Shown piece after piece: positions 36,891 to 44,829 of a DNA stretch of 64,000 bases. A program made the translations under genes and the position numbers. The notes beneath the pieces are model-generated. The model did not search any database. It worked only from the letters and a program-made list of their open reading frames with translations, and was not told the origin of the DNA. Numbering within the stretch: the stretch's first letter is position 1; each line of letters begins with the position of its first letter. Origin of the DNA: Archangium sp. (GTDB taxonomy: Bacteria; Myxococcota; Myxococcia; Myxococcales; Myxococcaceae); NCBI GenBank assembly GCA_022843845.1, contig JALHMW010000007.1, positions 124,001 to 188,000 of the forward strand, given 5' to 3'.

Positions 36891-39008
36891 GTGGGTCGTC
36901 TCGTCCCCGTTGGGTTGGCGCTGCTCGTGGCCTGCGGACCTGCGCCGCAGCCGCCTCCACCGCCCGCTGCGAAGCTGCACACGACCTATCGCGTGCTGTC
37001 GGGCGTCTCGATGGGCGGCATCGGCACCGCCTCACTCGGGCTCTCGAACCCCGATCGCTTCGACGCCGTCGCGCCGCTCGGTGGCCCGCTCGACTACGCG
37101 TTCTTTTCCCGCTCGATGGACCGGTTCTTCACCGGAGGCTTCTGCTCGAAGGCCGAGATCGAAGCGGTGCTCCGGCAAGATCCCGTTCGGCTCAACGATC
37201 CGAAAGCGTTCGAGGCGTGCTCGAAGCGACCCGCGACGTTGCCGTTCGAACACAGCCAGGACTTCAACCACTGGCACGTGACGTTGAGCGGCGGCACGTT
37301 CGATCGCGACTCGTACGGCGACATGATGACGGACCTCTCGCTCGCGTACGGCAACTTCTTCAGCGAGAACCCGGCCTCGCCCGTCGCGCCACCGGGCGTC
37401 GACCCGGCGAAGATCCGCTCCTTCGCGCCCGACTTCTGCACCAACCCCATTCGCGTGAAGGGCCTCTTCAACGCCGAGTACAACCCGCAGGGCACCTACG
37501 ACGCGATCACCTTCTGCGATGGCGAGCCCGCGACGTGGTTCTGCCGCAGCACGAAGGAGCGCGTCGACTTCTGCTCCGACGCCGCCAACATCGCGACCCC
37601 GCTGCCGAGCGCTGGAGAAGAGGCGTTCGCCGACCGTTTCTGCGCTGCGAAGGGAGGCGCGGAGCGGGCCGCGAAGCAGAACAACGACCAGCGACTGGCG
37701 TTCCTCGACCACGGCGGCTTCCGCGACCCCTGCCGGCAGGCGGTCAGGCCACAGGGCATCATCCTCGCCGTCGACTTCAACGCGAACGGGCGACGCGACT
37801 ACGGCGAGCCGGTGATCAACAACGGGCACGAGCGCTTCGACGACGTCGGCGCCGATGGGTGTGACGATCGGTTCGAAGACGGGAAGGGCGGCTGCGGCAC
37901 CACGGCGAACGCGTCAGCCGTCGACCCGAACAGCGACAACTACGACGTCGAGGCCAACCCGATCGGCACCGAGCAGAACTGGGTCTGGGACAGCGGCGAG
38001 CCGTTTCGCGACCTCGGCCTCGATGGCGTCGCGAACACCCGTGACGTCGGCGAAGGCAACGGAACCTTCGATGAGTCTGGTGGGCGGCAGTCGCTCAAGG
38101 CGTACGACGGCAAGACGAACTACCGGAAGCTCGACGCGGAGGGCCGGCGGCGCCTGCACGTGCTGGCCGATGGCGGCGCGCGCGACATCTTCAACCTGGG
38201 CCTGATGGCGCAGCACCTGTTCTCGGCGGTGAGGGCTGCGCTCGGCGTGTCGAACATCGGCTGGTACCGCGACTTCGCCGAGATGCCCGGCATGGCCGAT
38301 CGCCAGGGCCGGTTCGATCCGTGGACGAAGCGCTGGGCGCAGATGCCGCGCAACCTCGTCACGCTGTACGGCAAGGCCACCCCGAGCGAGCAGGAGCGCA
38401 TCGACGGAGAAGGCGATCACGTCGGCACCAACGAGCAGGCGCTGTTCCGGTTCGCGACGCTCTTCAACTGGGCTGCGTCGCACTGGCCGACGCTCGAGAA
38501 GGCGCCCGTGCCGAAGCTGGTCAACGGCGAGCAGAAGACGGCCTGGTTCCAGTCGAAGGCGCTCGGCGCGAAGTGGGAGTACGCCATCGCGTTGCCCGCC
38601 GGGTACAACGACCCCGAGAACACCGCGCGCCGCTACCCCGTCGTCTTCATGCTGCACGGCTACGGCATGGAGCCCGGCTCGTTCGTCCCCAGCGTGCTCG
38701 TCGCCGACAGCTACGTCGCGAACCCGGGGCTGGCCTTGCGCCCGATGATCTACGTCTTCCCCTATGGCCGCTGCTGCTGGGTCAACGCAGCGGGCGAGAA
38801 GGACTGTCGCGAAACGGACGACATGAAGCGCAACCTCGGGTCGGTCGCCGGGTGGGCCCGCGAGTGCAACTCGGGTACGTTCTGGATCAACCGCAAGGGC
38901 TACACTCCTGCAGATGGCACACGGTACGGGGACGCCTTCTTCGAGCTGATGGACCACGTCGACGCCACCTACCGCACGCTGCCCGCCGCCGAGGTCGATG
39001 CCCGGTGA
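36891..39008 (+). CDS. Esterase-like lipoprotein with permuted alpha/beta-hydrolase motifs
   Basis: A 705-aa lipoprotein. GTG 36891 is chosen for GAAGGAG 6 bases upstream and gives VGRLVPVGLALLVAC, a signal peptide with lipobox LVAC. Esterase-D/feruloyl-esterase-type motifs occur in swapped order. The nucleophile elbow GVSMGG (Ser40) and LSNPDRFDAVAPLGG lie at the extreme N-terminus. The part that normally precedes them (LPAGYND, YPVVFMLHGYG, IYVFPYG, ELMDHVDATYRTLP) is at the extreme C-terminus, about 565-700. A candidate His occurs in GEGDHVG (about 505). The middle has acidic, EF-hand-like loops (DFNANGRRDYGEPVINNGHE). Activity is inferred, not shown. It is coupled by GTGA to the next gene. 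Confidence 0.75.
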   Translation: MGRLVPVGLALLVACGPAPQPPPPPAAKLHTTYRVLSGVSMGGIGTASLGLSNPDRFDAVAPLGGPLDYAFFSRSMDRFFTGGFCSKAEIEAVLRQDPVRLNDPKAFEACSKRPATLPFEHSQDFNHWHVTLSGGTFDRDSYGDMMTDLSLAYGNFFSENPASPVAPPGVDPAKIRSFAPDFCTNPIRVKGLFNAEYNPQGTYDAITFCDGEPATWFCRSTKERVDFCSDAANIATPLPSAGEEAFADRFCAAKGGAERAAKQNNDQRLAFLDHGGFRDPCRQAVRPQGIILAVDFNANGRRDYGEPVINNGHERFDDVGADGCDDRFEDGKGGCGTTANASAVDPNSDNYDVEANPIGTEQNWVWDSGEPFRDLGLDGVANTRDVGEGNGTFDESGGRQSLKAYDGKTNYRKLDAEGRRRLHVLADGGARDIFNLGLMAQHLFSAVRAALGVSNIGWYRDFAEMPGMADRQGRFDPWTKRWAQMPRNLVTLYGKATPSEQERIDGEGDHVGTNEQALFRFATLFNWAASHWPTLEKAPVPKLVNGEQKTAWFQSKALGAKWEYAIALPAGYNDPENTARRYPVVFMLHGYGMEPGSFVPSVLVADSYVANPGLALRPMIYVFPYGRCCWVNAAGEKDCRETDDMKRNLGSVAGWARECNSGTFWINRKGYTPADGTRYGDAFFELMDHVDATYRTLPAAEVDAR

Positions 39009-39502
39009 GTGAGCCGCCCGTCGTCAAGGTCGAGCTGCAGCGCGCCGACGTGACGGGGCGGATCTCCCGAGAGCCCAGGCTGTTGGACTCGGTGCTGGTG
39101 AAGACGCTCGGCGCCGACTGGGAGCGCGTGCTCCGCGCAGGCCAGGCCAAACGAGCCGCGGCCCGCGCCGTGATCTTCCAGCAGCAAGACCCCGGAGACA
39201 CACTGCTCTTCGTGCTGTCAGGCACGGTGCGCCTCTTCGCGCGCAAGGCGACCGACACCGTCGAGCTGGGCATCGCTCACGCCGGTGACGTCGTGGGAGA
39301 AGCCGAAGCCCTCGCAGGCCAGGGCCGCCGGGCGATGAGCGCGGTGGCGAACGAGATCGTCGAGTTCGTCGAGCTCCCGCCCGCGGCGTTGTCAGGCGTC
39401 GGGCCGAAGACGACGCAGGCCCTCGAGAAATGGCTGAAGGCGCTGCACGCCGAGCGGCTCAAGGCGCTCGACGAGATGACGGACTTCCTCAATCGCTGGT
39501 GA
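39005..39502 (+). CDS. Stand-alone cyclic-nucleotide-binding domain protein
   Basis: A 165-aa cytoplasmic protein starting at GTG 39005 inside the previous stop (GTGA). Residues about 45-130 form a Crp/cNMP-binding fold: ARAVIFQQQDPGDTLLFVLSGTVRLFA, then HAGDVVGEAEALAGQGRRAMSAVA. The phosphate-cassette position (usually G-E-x-A-L-x-x-x-x-R) is present as GEAEALAGQGRR, so ligand binding is plausible. No DNA-binding helix-turn-helix follows, only a helical tail. Partner unknown. Confidence 0.8.
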   Translation: MSEPPVVKVELQRADVTGRISREPRLLDSVLVKTLGADWERVLRAGQAKRAAARAVIFQQQDPGDTLLFVLSGTVRLFARKATDTVELGIAHAGDVVGEAEALAGQGRRAMSAVANEIVEFVELPPAALSGVGPKTTQALEKWLKALHAERLKALDEMTDFLNRW

Positions 39503-39515
39503 GTCGGAGGCGCTG

Positions 39516-39737
39516 ATGAGCGGTGGCTCGAAGTATGAAGAGAACGACGACGATCGGCAGCGAGGGCCAGCAGGAAAGAAGCTGAAGGACTGGGACTGCC
39601 CCTCGTGCCACGCCAACAACCCGACCGACGAGTTCATCCCTGAGAAGAAGGGCATCGAGCTGCGGTGCAATTACTGCGGCGTCGAGTACCGAATCACGCT
39701 GAGCGAAGAGGGCCGCATCAAGTTCAAGGAGATCTGA
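39516..39737 (+). CDS. Small zinc-ribbon protein
   Basis: A 73-aa protein with GGAGG 5 bases before ATG 39516. After an acidic N-terminus, two Cys pairs, CPSC (about residues 28-31) and CNYC (about 51-54), form a likely zinc ribbon, with strands IELRCNYCGVEYRITL. Function unknown. It lies between the cNMP-binding protein and a methyltransferase, on the same strand with short gaps. Confidence 0.75.
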   Translation: MSGGSKYEENDDDRQRGPAGKKLKDWDCPSCHANNPTDEFIPEKKGIELRCNYCGVEYRITLSEEGRIKFKEI

Positions 39738-39743
39738 ACCTCC

Positions 39744-40472
39744 ATGTCAGTCTTCTACGGAGAGCTCGCGCCACTGTGGCCGCTCATCTCGCCCGTCGAG
39801 GAGTACGCCGAAGAGGCCGCGTTCTTCGCGAAGGTCTTGCTTCAGCGGCTGCGGCCTGGCGCCCAGGTGCTGGAACTGGGCTGCGGCGGCGGGCACAACG
39901 CTTTTCATCTGAAGAAGCACTTCCAGCTGACCCTGACCGATCTGAGCGACGCGATGCTCGCGCAGTCGGCCCTGCTCAACCCCGAGTGCGCACACCATCG
40001 TGGCGACATGCGCACGCTCGACCTTGGCCGCACCTTCGACGCCGTGTTCGTTCACGACGCGGTCGACTCGATGACGACGACAGACGAGCTGGCGCAGGCG
40101 ATGGCCACGGCCTTCAGGCATCTCGCCCCAGGTGGGCTGGCGCTCTTCGTGCCAGACGTCTTTCTCGAGTCGTTCGATCCGGCCACCGAGTCGGGTGGCT
40201 CGGACGGCGCTGACGGGCGCAGCGTTCGGTATCTCGAGTGGACGCACCCGCTCGAGCCGGGCGCGACCTCGGGTTTCGTCGACTACGGCTTTCTCGTGCG
40301 TGAGGCCGACGGCTCGGCTCGCGTCTTTCACGATCGGCAGCGGTTCGGCGTCTTTCCCCGTTCGACGTGGCTTGAGCTGTTGGTCGAGGAGGGGTTCGAG
40401 GCCGAGGTGATTCCCGAAGAGACCGCCGACGATCGGCCGCCGCGGTCGCTGCTGCTCGCGACGAGGCGGTGA
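39744..40472 (+). CDS. Class I SAM-dependent methyltransferase
   Basis: A 242-aa methyltransferase. Motif I is VLELGCGGGHNAFHL (about residue 43), the SAM-ribose acidic strand TLTDLSDAML, and motif IV FDAVFVHDAVDSM. HLAPGGLALFVPDVF follows in the standard Rossmann order. The C-terminal half carries a substrate-binding insert with paired strands. Substrate unknown. It is convergent with yggS, the stops being 2 bases apart. Confidence 0.85.
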   Translation: MSVFYGELAPLWPLISPVEEYAEEAAFFAKVLLQRLRPGAQVLELGCGGGHNAFHLKKHFQLTLTDLSDAMLAQSALLNPECAHHRGDMRTLDLGRTFDAVFVHDAVDSMTTTDELAQAMATAFRHLAPGGLALFVPDVFLESFDPATESGGSDGADGRSVRYLEWTHPLEPGATSGFVDYGFLVREADGSARVFHDRQRFGVFPRSTWLELLVEEGFEAEVIPEETADDRPPRSLLLATRR

Positions 40473-40474
40473 CG

Positions 40475-41152
40475 TCAGTCGGGGCGCTCTCCGAACAACG
40501 CCGTGCCGACGCGCACGTGCGTCGCGCCCTCTTCGATGGCGATCTCGAAGTCTCCCGTCGTGCCCATGCTGAGGCAGGGCAGGGCGAGCTGCCGCGCGAG
40601 CTGCGCGAGGGCCTTGAACGCGGGCCGCGAGGCTTCAGGCTCGTCGGCGAGCGGCGGCATGCACATCAGCCCGGTGAGCTCGAGGTTGGGCAGGTGCTTG
40701 ACCTGCTCGAGGAACGCAGCGACCTCGCCTGGCGCAATGCCTGCCTTCGACGACTCGCCTGCGACGTTCACCTCGACGAAGCAGGTCAGCGGCGCACCGG
40801 TTCGACGCCGCGACAGCTCCTGCGCGACCTCGAGGCGCTCGAGCGCGTGGAACACGTGCGCCGCCTTCGCGACGTACTTGGCGTTCTTCGGTTGGAGCGG
40901 CCCGATGGCGTGCCAGCGAAGTCCTGCGCAGTTCGAGAGCGCTTCGTGTTTGTCGCGAAGCTCCTGAGCGTAGTTCTCGCCGAAGTGGCGCAGGCCCGCC
41001 TCAAACGCGAGCCGTACCAGCTCGGGCGGATGCCGCTTGGTGACCGCGATGAGCTGCACGTCGGTCCGGGCTCGCCCCGCGCGCGCGCACGCTGCCGCCA
41101 CCCGCTGCTCGACGTCACGCAGGTTCGCCGCCAACACCTCGGCCGGGATCAC
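40475..41152 (-). CDS. YggS family pyridoxal-phosphate homeostasis protein
   Basis: PLP-binding protein (PLPBP/YggS/ProSC) of about 225 aa that buffers pyridoxal phosphate. GTG 41152 overlaps the maf stop as GTGA; another GTG at 41164 is possible. Lys in LIAVTKRHP forms the Schiff base. FGENYAQEL, WHAIGPLQPKN, VEVNVAGESSKAG and THVRVGTALFGER are family signatures. The usual phosphate-site S-M-G-M-S is SMGTTGDFE here, a conservative change. Confidence 0.92.
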   Translation of the reverse strand: MIPAEVLAANLRDVEQRVAAACARAGRARTDVQLIAVTKRHPPELVRLAFEAGLRHFGENYAQELRDKHEALSNCAGLRWHAIGPLQPKNAKYVAKAAHVFHALERLEVAQELSRRRTGAPLTCFVEVNVAGESSKAGIAPGEVAAFLEQVKHLPNLELTGLMCMPPLADEPEASRPAFKALAQLARQLALPCLSMGTTGDFEIAIEEGATHVRVGTALFGERPD

Positions 41153-41730
41153 GCCGGCTCCCACGGCAGACGAACGCCCGCGTCGCGCAACAGCTCGAGC
41201 GACTCGGCGAGTGGGAGCCCGATGATGCTGGTCGACGAGCCGACGACAGCTGAGATGAACGCGGCCGCCTTGCCCTGCAGCCCGTAGCCACCGGCTTTGT
41301 CGGCACCTTCTCCCGTCGCGACGTACCAGGCGATCTCGGCCTCGCTCAGCGCACGGAAGATGACGTCGCTGGTGATGACGACCGAGTGCACCTGGGCTGC
41401 GGCGACGGCGACGCCCGTCATGACCTGGTGCGTTCGCCCCGAGAGCGACCGGAGCATTGCCGCGCCTTCACGTGCATCGGCACCGGGCTTCCCGAGGATG
41501 ACGTCGTCGACGACCACCGACGTGTCGGCAGCCAGCACGATGGAGCCCGGCCGGCGTGCGTGCACGGCCATCGCCTTCTCGCGCGCCAGCCGTTCGACGT
41601 ACGCCTTCGGGAGCTCTGCCGGATGCACCGACTCGTCGAGCTCCGCTGCCTCCACCTCGAACGAGAGCCCAAGCTGACCGAGCAGCTCGCGCCGACGAGG
41701 CGAGCCCGACGCGAGAATGAACGACGTCAC
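41149..41730 (-). CDS. maf: Maf-like nucleotide pyrophosphatase
   Basis: House-cleaning nucleoside triphosphate pyrophosphatase of the Maf family, 193 aa, probably acting on dTTP/UTP or modified nucleotides. Signatures: ILASGSPRRRELLGQLG at the N-terminus; LAADTSVVVDDVILGKP (catalytic Asp in A-D-T); LSGRTHQVMTGVAVA; and GGYGLQGKAAAFI. The GTG start at 41730 lies directly after the stop of the upstream chaperone gene, so the two are probably co-transcribed. Confidence 0.93.
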   Translation of the reverse strand: MTSFILASGSPRRRELLGQLGLSFEVEAAELDESVHPAELPKAYVERLAREKAMAVHARRPGSIVLAADTSVVVDDVILGKPGADAREGAAMLRSLSGRTHQVMTGVAVAAAQVHSVVITSDVIFRALSEAEIAWYVATGEGADKAGGYGLQGKAAAFISAVVGSSTSIIGLPLAESLELLRDAGVRLPWEPA

Positions 41731-41731
41731 C

Positions 41732-43351
41732 TCAGCCCTCGAGGACCTTGTCGATGGCCTTGTCGTTGGTGATGATCGCGCCGCGCGCCTTGAGCGCCTT
41801 GAGGAACGCCTCGCGCACCTCGAACTGCTTGCCCTTCACGGCCTCGACCTGGAGCTGCTCCTTCCTGGTGACGAAGTCGGCGTCGCTGGGCATCTTGCGC
41901 TCGTCGACCACCACCACCGCGAGGCCAGACGTCGTGGCGACGGGGCCGTCGTCGACGGTCACGACCTGGTCGATCACGCCCGCGGCCTTCTGGTCCATCA
42001 GGAGCTTGAAGACCGCGGCCCCACCACCGAGCGTCGGCACGGCGTCGACGCTGGCGTTGAAGTCACCCGTCTCTTTCACCTCGGGGCGCGTCTCGGCCTT
42101 GAAGTTGAAGTTCTTGTCTTCCTTCGCATCGGCCGGGAACAGCTCGACCAGCGTCTTGCCCTTCTTCAGCTCGGCGAGCGTCTTCTCGGCGTCAGCCTTC
42201 GCGAAGTCCTTCGCCTTCTCTTTGGTGAAGAGCTGCGCGGCGAGCTCGAGCTTCACGGCCTCGAGCGGCTTGGTCTCGGGCGCCTTGCGGTCCTCGACGA
42301 TGCCGATGTGGAAGCCGATGGGCGACTCGGTGACGGCAGAGACCTCGCCCGGCTTGAGCGCGAAGAGCTTGGCCGCGAAGTCGCTGGGCAGCTGGGTGCG
42401 CTCGATGAAGCCCAGGTCGCCGCCCTTCGCCTTCGTCTCGGTGTCCTCGCTGAAGTTGGTGGCCATGTCGGCGAACGACTTCTTGTTGTCGACGATCTCC
42501 TTGCGCACGTTCTCGAGGCGCTGCTTCGCGTCCTCCTTCACGGCGGCGTCGGCGTCGCGGGCGACGCGCAGGAGGATCTGACGGGCCTTCACGCGCTCGT
42601 CGATGAAGAACTTGAACTTGTTCGTCTCGTAGTCCTGCGCGATCAGCTCGCCGTTCGTAGCGGCCCACTTCTCGAGCTCAGCCGGCTTCGGCACAGCAAC
42701 CTTGTCGGCATACATCGACGGCGTGAAGCGCACGAAGGTGGCCTTCGCCGAGTTGCCTTCCTTCTGGTAACGCGCCTGCACCTCGTCCGCGCTGACGGCG
42801 ACGGAGGCCTCGACGACCTGGAGCAGCTTCTGCGCCGAGAGGCGGCGACGGATCTTCTCTTCGTACTCCACCGTCGTGGTGCCCTCGTACTGGTTGACGA
42901 TGTCTTCGTAGCGGTCCGTGTCGAACTTGCCGTCCTTCTGGAACGACGGGTCCTTGAGCACGAGGTCGACGACCTCCTGGTCAGAGGCGCGAATGCCCTG
43001 CGCCTCGGCGGCCTGCGCGAGCAGCTCGGTGTTGACGAGCTGATCGACGACCTGCTTGTGAATGCCGAACTGCTTCAGGAGATCGGCGGGAATGCCCTGC
43101 TGGCGGAAGTTCGCGGCCTGGTTGCCATAGGCCTGCGCGAACTCCTTCAGCGGCACGTTCTTCCCATTCACCGTGACGGCGGCCTCGCCCTTGGGGTCCT
43201 GCAGCGCCCCCATGCGGTCGCAGCCCGAAGATCCCGGGCCCCACAGGAGCGCGAACAGCACAGCCAGCGCGATGACGAGGGCGGAAGTGCCTGCCCGGCG
43301 GCGATCGCCGGGGGGTGACGTCTGGGTGGTCGGGGAGGTCGAATTACTCAT
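41732..43351 (-). CDS. PpiD/SurA-type membrane-anchored peptidyl-prolyl isomerase
   Basis: Periplasmic chaperone of 539 aa for envelope proteins. An N-terminal membrane helix (about 22-40) is followed by a SurA_N-like helical domain (VTVNGKNVPLKEFAQAYGNQ, about 60-190). A parvulin domain follows (about 265-355): VKARQILLRVARDAD, FADMATNFSEDTETKAKGGDLGF, and GFHIGIVEDRKAP. A large, partly repeated C-terminal domain completes it. The layout matches PpiD. It is divergent from the mreCD-mrdA-rodA operon and followed closely by maf. Confidence 0.88.
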   Translation of the reverse strand: MSNSTSPTTQTSPPGDRRRAGTSALVIALAVLFALLWGPGSSGCDRMGALQDPKGEAAVTVNGKNVPLKEFAQAYGNQAANFRQQGIPADLLKQFGIHKQVVDQLVNTELLAQAAEAQGIRASDQEVVDLVLKDPSFQKDGKFDTDRYEDIVNQYEGTTTVEYEEKIRRRLSAQKLLQVVEASVAVSADEVQARYQKEGNSAKATFVRFTPSMYADKVAVPKPAELEKWAATNGELIAQDYETNKFKFFIDERVKARQILLRVARDADAAVKEDAKQRLENVRKEIVDNKKSFADMATNFSEDTETKAKGGDLGFIERTQLPSDFAAKLFALKPGEVSAVTESPIGFHIGIVEDRKAPETKPLEAVKLELAAQLFTKEKAKDFAKADAEKTLAELKKGKTLVELFPADAKEDKNFNFKAETRPEVKETGDFNASVDAVPTLGGGAAVFKLLMDQKAAGVIDQVVTVDDGPVATTSGLAVVVVDERKMPSDADFVTRKEQLQVEAVKGKQFEVREAFLKALKARGAIITNDKAIDKVLEG

Positions 43352-43382
43352 GAACTTTCAGGGGGTTGGCAATTTTGAAAGC

Positions 43383-43411
43383 TTGACCTGTAGGATCGGT
43401 CCCCACAACAT
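43383..43411 (+). promoter_or_regulatory. Possible sigma70-type promoter of the elongation operon
   Basis: TTGACC (43383-43388) is followed after 17 bases by CAACAT (43406-43411), which would start transcription about 60 bases before mreC. The -35 is good and the -10 is poor (3 of 6). Another pairing in the same region is TTGGCA (43366) with TAGGAT (43391) at a 19-base spacing. The region is the only space between the divergent ppiD-like and mreC genes. Confidence 0.25.
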
Positions 43412-43477
43412 GCAAGGGCTTTCCCTCACGGGCCGGAAAGCCTCGCTCCGCGTCGCCCGTTGGGTCTTCGAACACCA

Positions 43478-44329
43478 GTGTTTTCCTTCCTCAATCGATA
43501 TCGCGAGCCGCTCCTCGTCGGAGCGTTGATCATCGTGCCGCTGATCAGCTTCCTCTCGCGGGGCGGGCGGGGCCGTGAGCCGAACTTCGTCGATCGCGCG
43601 GTGCTGGGCCTCTCGTCGCCGCTGCAGTCGGCGCTCACGGGAGTGTTCGGAGGCCTGTCGTCGACGGTGAACGGCTACGTCGCCCTGCGAGGCGCGCACG
43701 AAGCAGCGAACCAGTGCCGCGCCGAGCTGGCGCAGACGCAGGCTGAGCTCAACACGCTCACCGAAGCGCGCGCCGAGAACCAGCGCCTCAAAGAGGTGCT
43801 CAGCTTCGCCGAGGCCTCGAGCGGCCCGTCGATCGTCGCACGCGTCATCGGCCTCAACGCGAGCCCGCAGTTCCAGTCGTTCCGCATCGACCGCGGAGAA
43901 GCGCAGGGCGTTCGGGTGGGCATGCCCGTCGTCACGCCGAAGGGCGTGGTGGGCCAGGTGGTGCGCGCGGTCGCGGGCTCTGCCGACGTGATGGTGATGC
44001 TCGACCCGCAGTCGCGCATCGGCGCGCTCGTGCAACGCACGCGGGTTCGCGGCACCGTCGTCGGCGCCGGAGACGGCCAGAAGATGCTGCTCGATTTCGT
44101 GCGCCGCGAAGACGACATCACCGACGGCGACGTCGTGGTGACGGCCGGCACCGACGGCATCTACCCGCGAGGCCTGGTGGTCGGCACCGTCAAGGGGGTC
44201 TCGAGGCCAACGGTGGGCCTGTTCCTCGTCGGCCAGGTGGAGCCGGCGGTCGATCTCGGCCGCGTCGAAGAGGTGTTGGTGCTCCCGGCCGTCGAGCTGT
44301 CCGCCATGCGCGGCCCGGGGTTGCGATGA
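43478..44329 (+). CDS. mreC: Rod shape-determining protein MreC
   Basis: Periplasmic elongasome scaffold of 283 aa that binds PBP2. GTG 43478 is preferred; an in-frame TTG at 43460 would add 6 residues. One membrane helix (about 11-27, PLLVGALIIVPLISFL), a coiled coil (about 65-105, AQTQAELNTLTEARAENQRLK) and a double beta-barrel core (RVIGLNASPQFQSFRIDRG, VVTPKGVVGQVVRAV, TAGTDGIYPRGLVVG) are the standard architecture. First gene of the operon. No mreB is in this window. Confidence 0.93.
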   Translation: MFSFLNRYREPLLVGALIIVPLISFLSRGGRGREPNFVDRAVLGLSSPLQSALTGVFGGLSSTVNGYVALRGAHEAANQCRAELAQTQAELNTLTEARAENQRLKEVLSFAEASSGPSIVARVIGLNASPQFQSFRIDRGEAQGVRVGMPVVTPKGVVGQVVRAVAGSADVMVMLDPQSRIGALVQRTRVRGTVVGAGDGQKMLLDFVRREDDITDGDVVVTAGTDGIYPRGLVVGTVKGVSRPTVGLFLVGQVEPAVDLGRVEEVLVLPAVELSAMRGPGLR

Positions 44330-44829
44330 AAGGCGTGCTCCTCACCGCCCTGGCGCTGGTGCTGTTGTCCATCGAGGCCGTCCTCGTGAAGACCTTCGGC
44401 TTCGAGGTGACGCGCATCGACGTCACCATCGCCATCATCGTCTTCATGGCGGTGCGCTCGAAGACCATCGAGGGGTCGCTCACCGCGTTCGCCATCGGCT
44501 ACCTGCTCGACGTCTTCACGGGTCGACCGTCAGGCCTCTACCCCGCGCTGGCGGTCCTCGTCTTCCTGCTCGCACGGGCGGCGGCGCAGCTGCTCGATGG
44601 GAAGTCGAGGCTCGGCTACGCGTTGTTCGCCGCAGGCGCGACCGTGGGCCATTCCCTCGTGGCGTTTCTCCTCATGTGGCTCACCTCGAAGAACGCAGAC
44701 GGGCGGGTGTTGTCGCTGACGGCGGTGCCGCTGCAGGCGCTCCTCACCGGCGTCACCGCGGCGCTGCTCTTCCCGCTGCTTTCGAAGATCGAGCCGGGCG
44801 AGCGCGTCGACGTGGGGCGCTACGCGTGA
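44326..44829 (+). CDS. mreD: Rod shape-determining protein MreD
   Basis: Small inner-membrane elongasome protein, 167 aa with about five to six helices covering most of its length. ATG 44326 overlaps the mreC stop (ATGA) and the end overlaps mrdA (GTGA). GYLLDVFTGRPSGLYPALAVL is characteristic of MreD. Confidence 0.92.
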   Translation: MKGVLLTALALVLLSIEAVLVKTFGFEVTRIDVTIAIIVFMAVRSKTIEGSLTAFAIGYLLDVFTGRPSGLYPALAVLVFLLARAAAQLLDGKSRLGYALFAAGATVGHSLVAFLLMWLTSKNADGRVLSLTAVPLQALLTGVTAALLFPLLSKIEPGERVDVGRYA

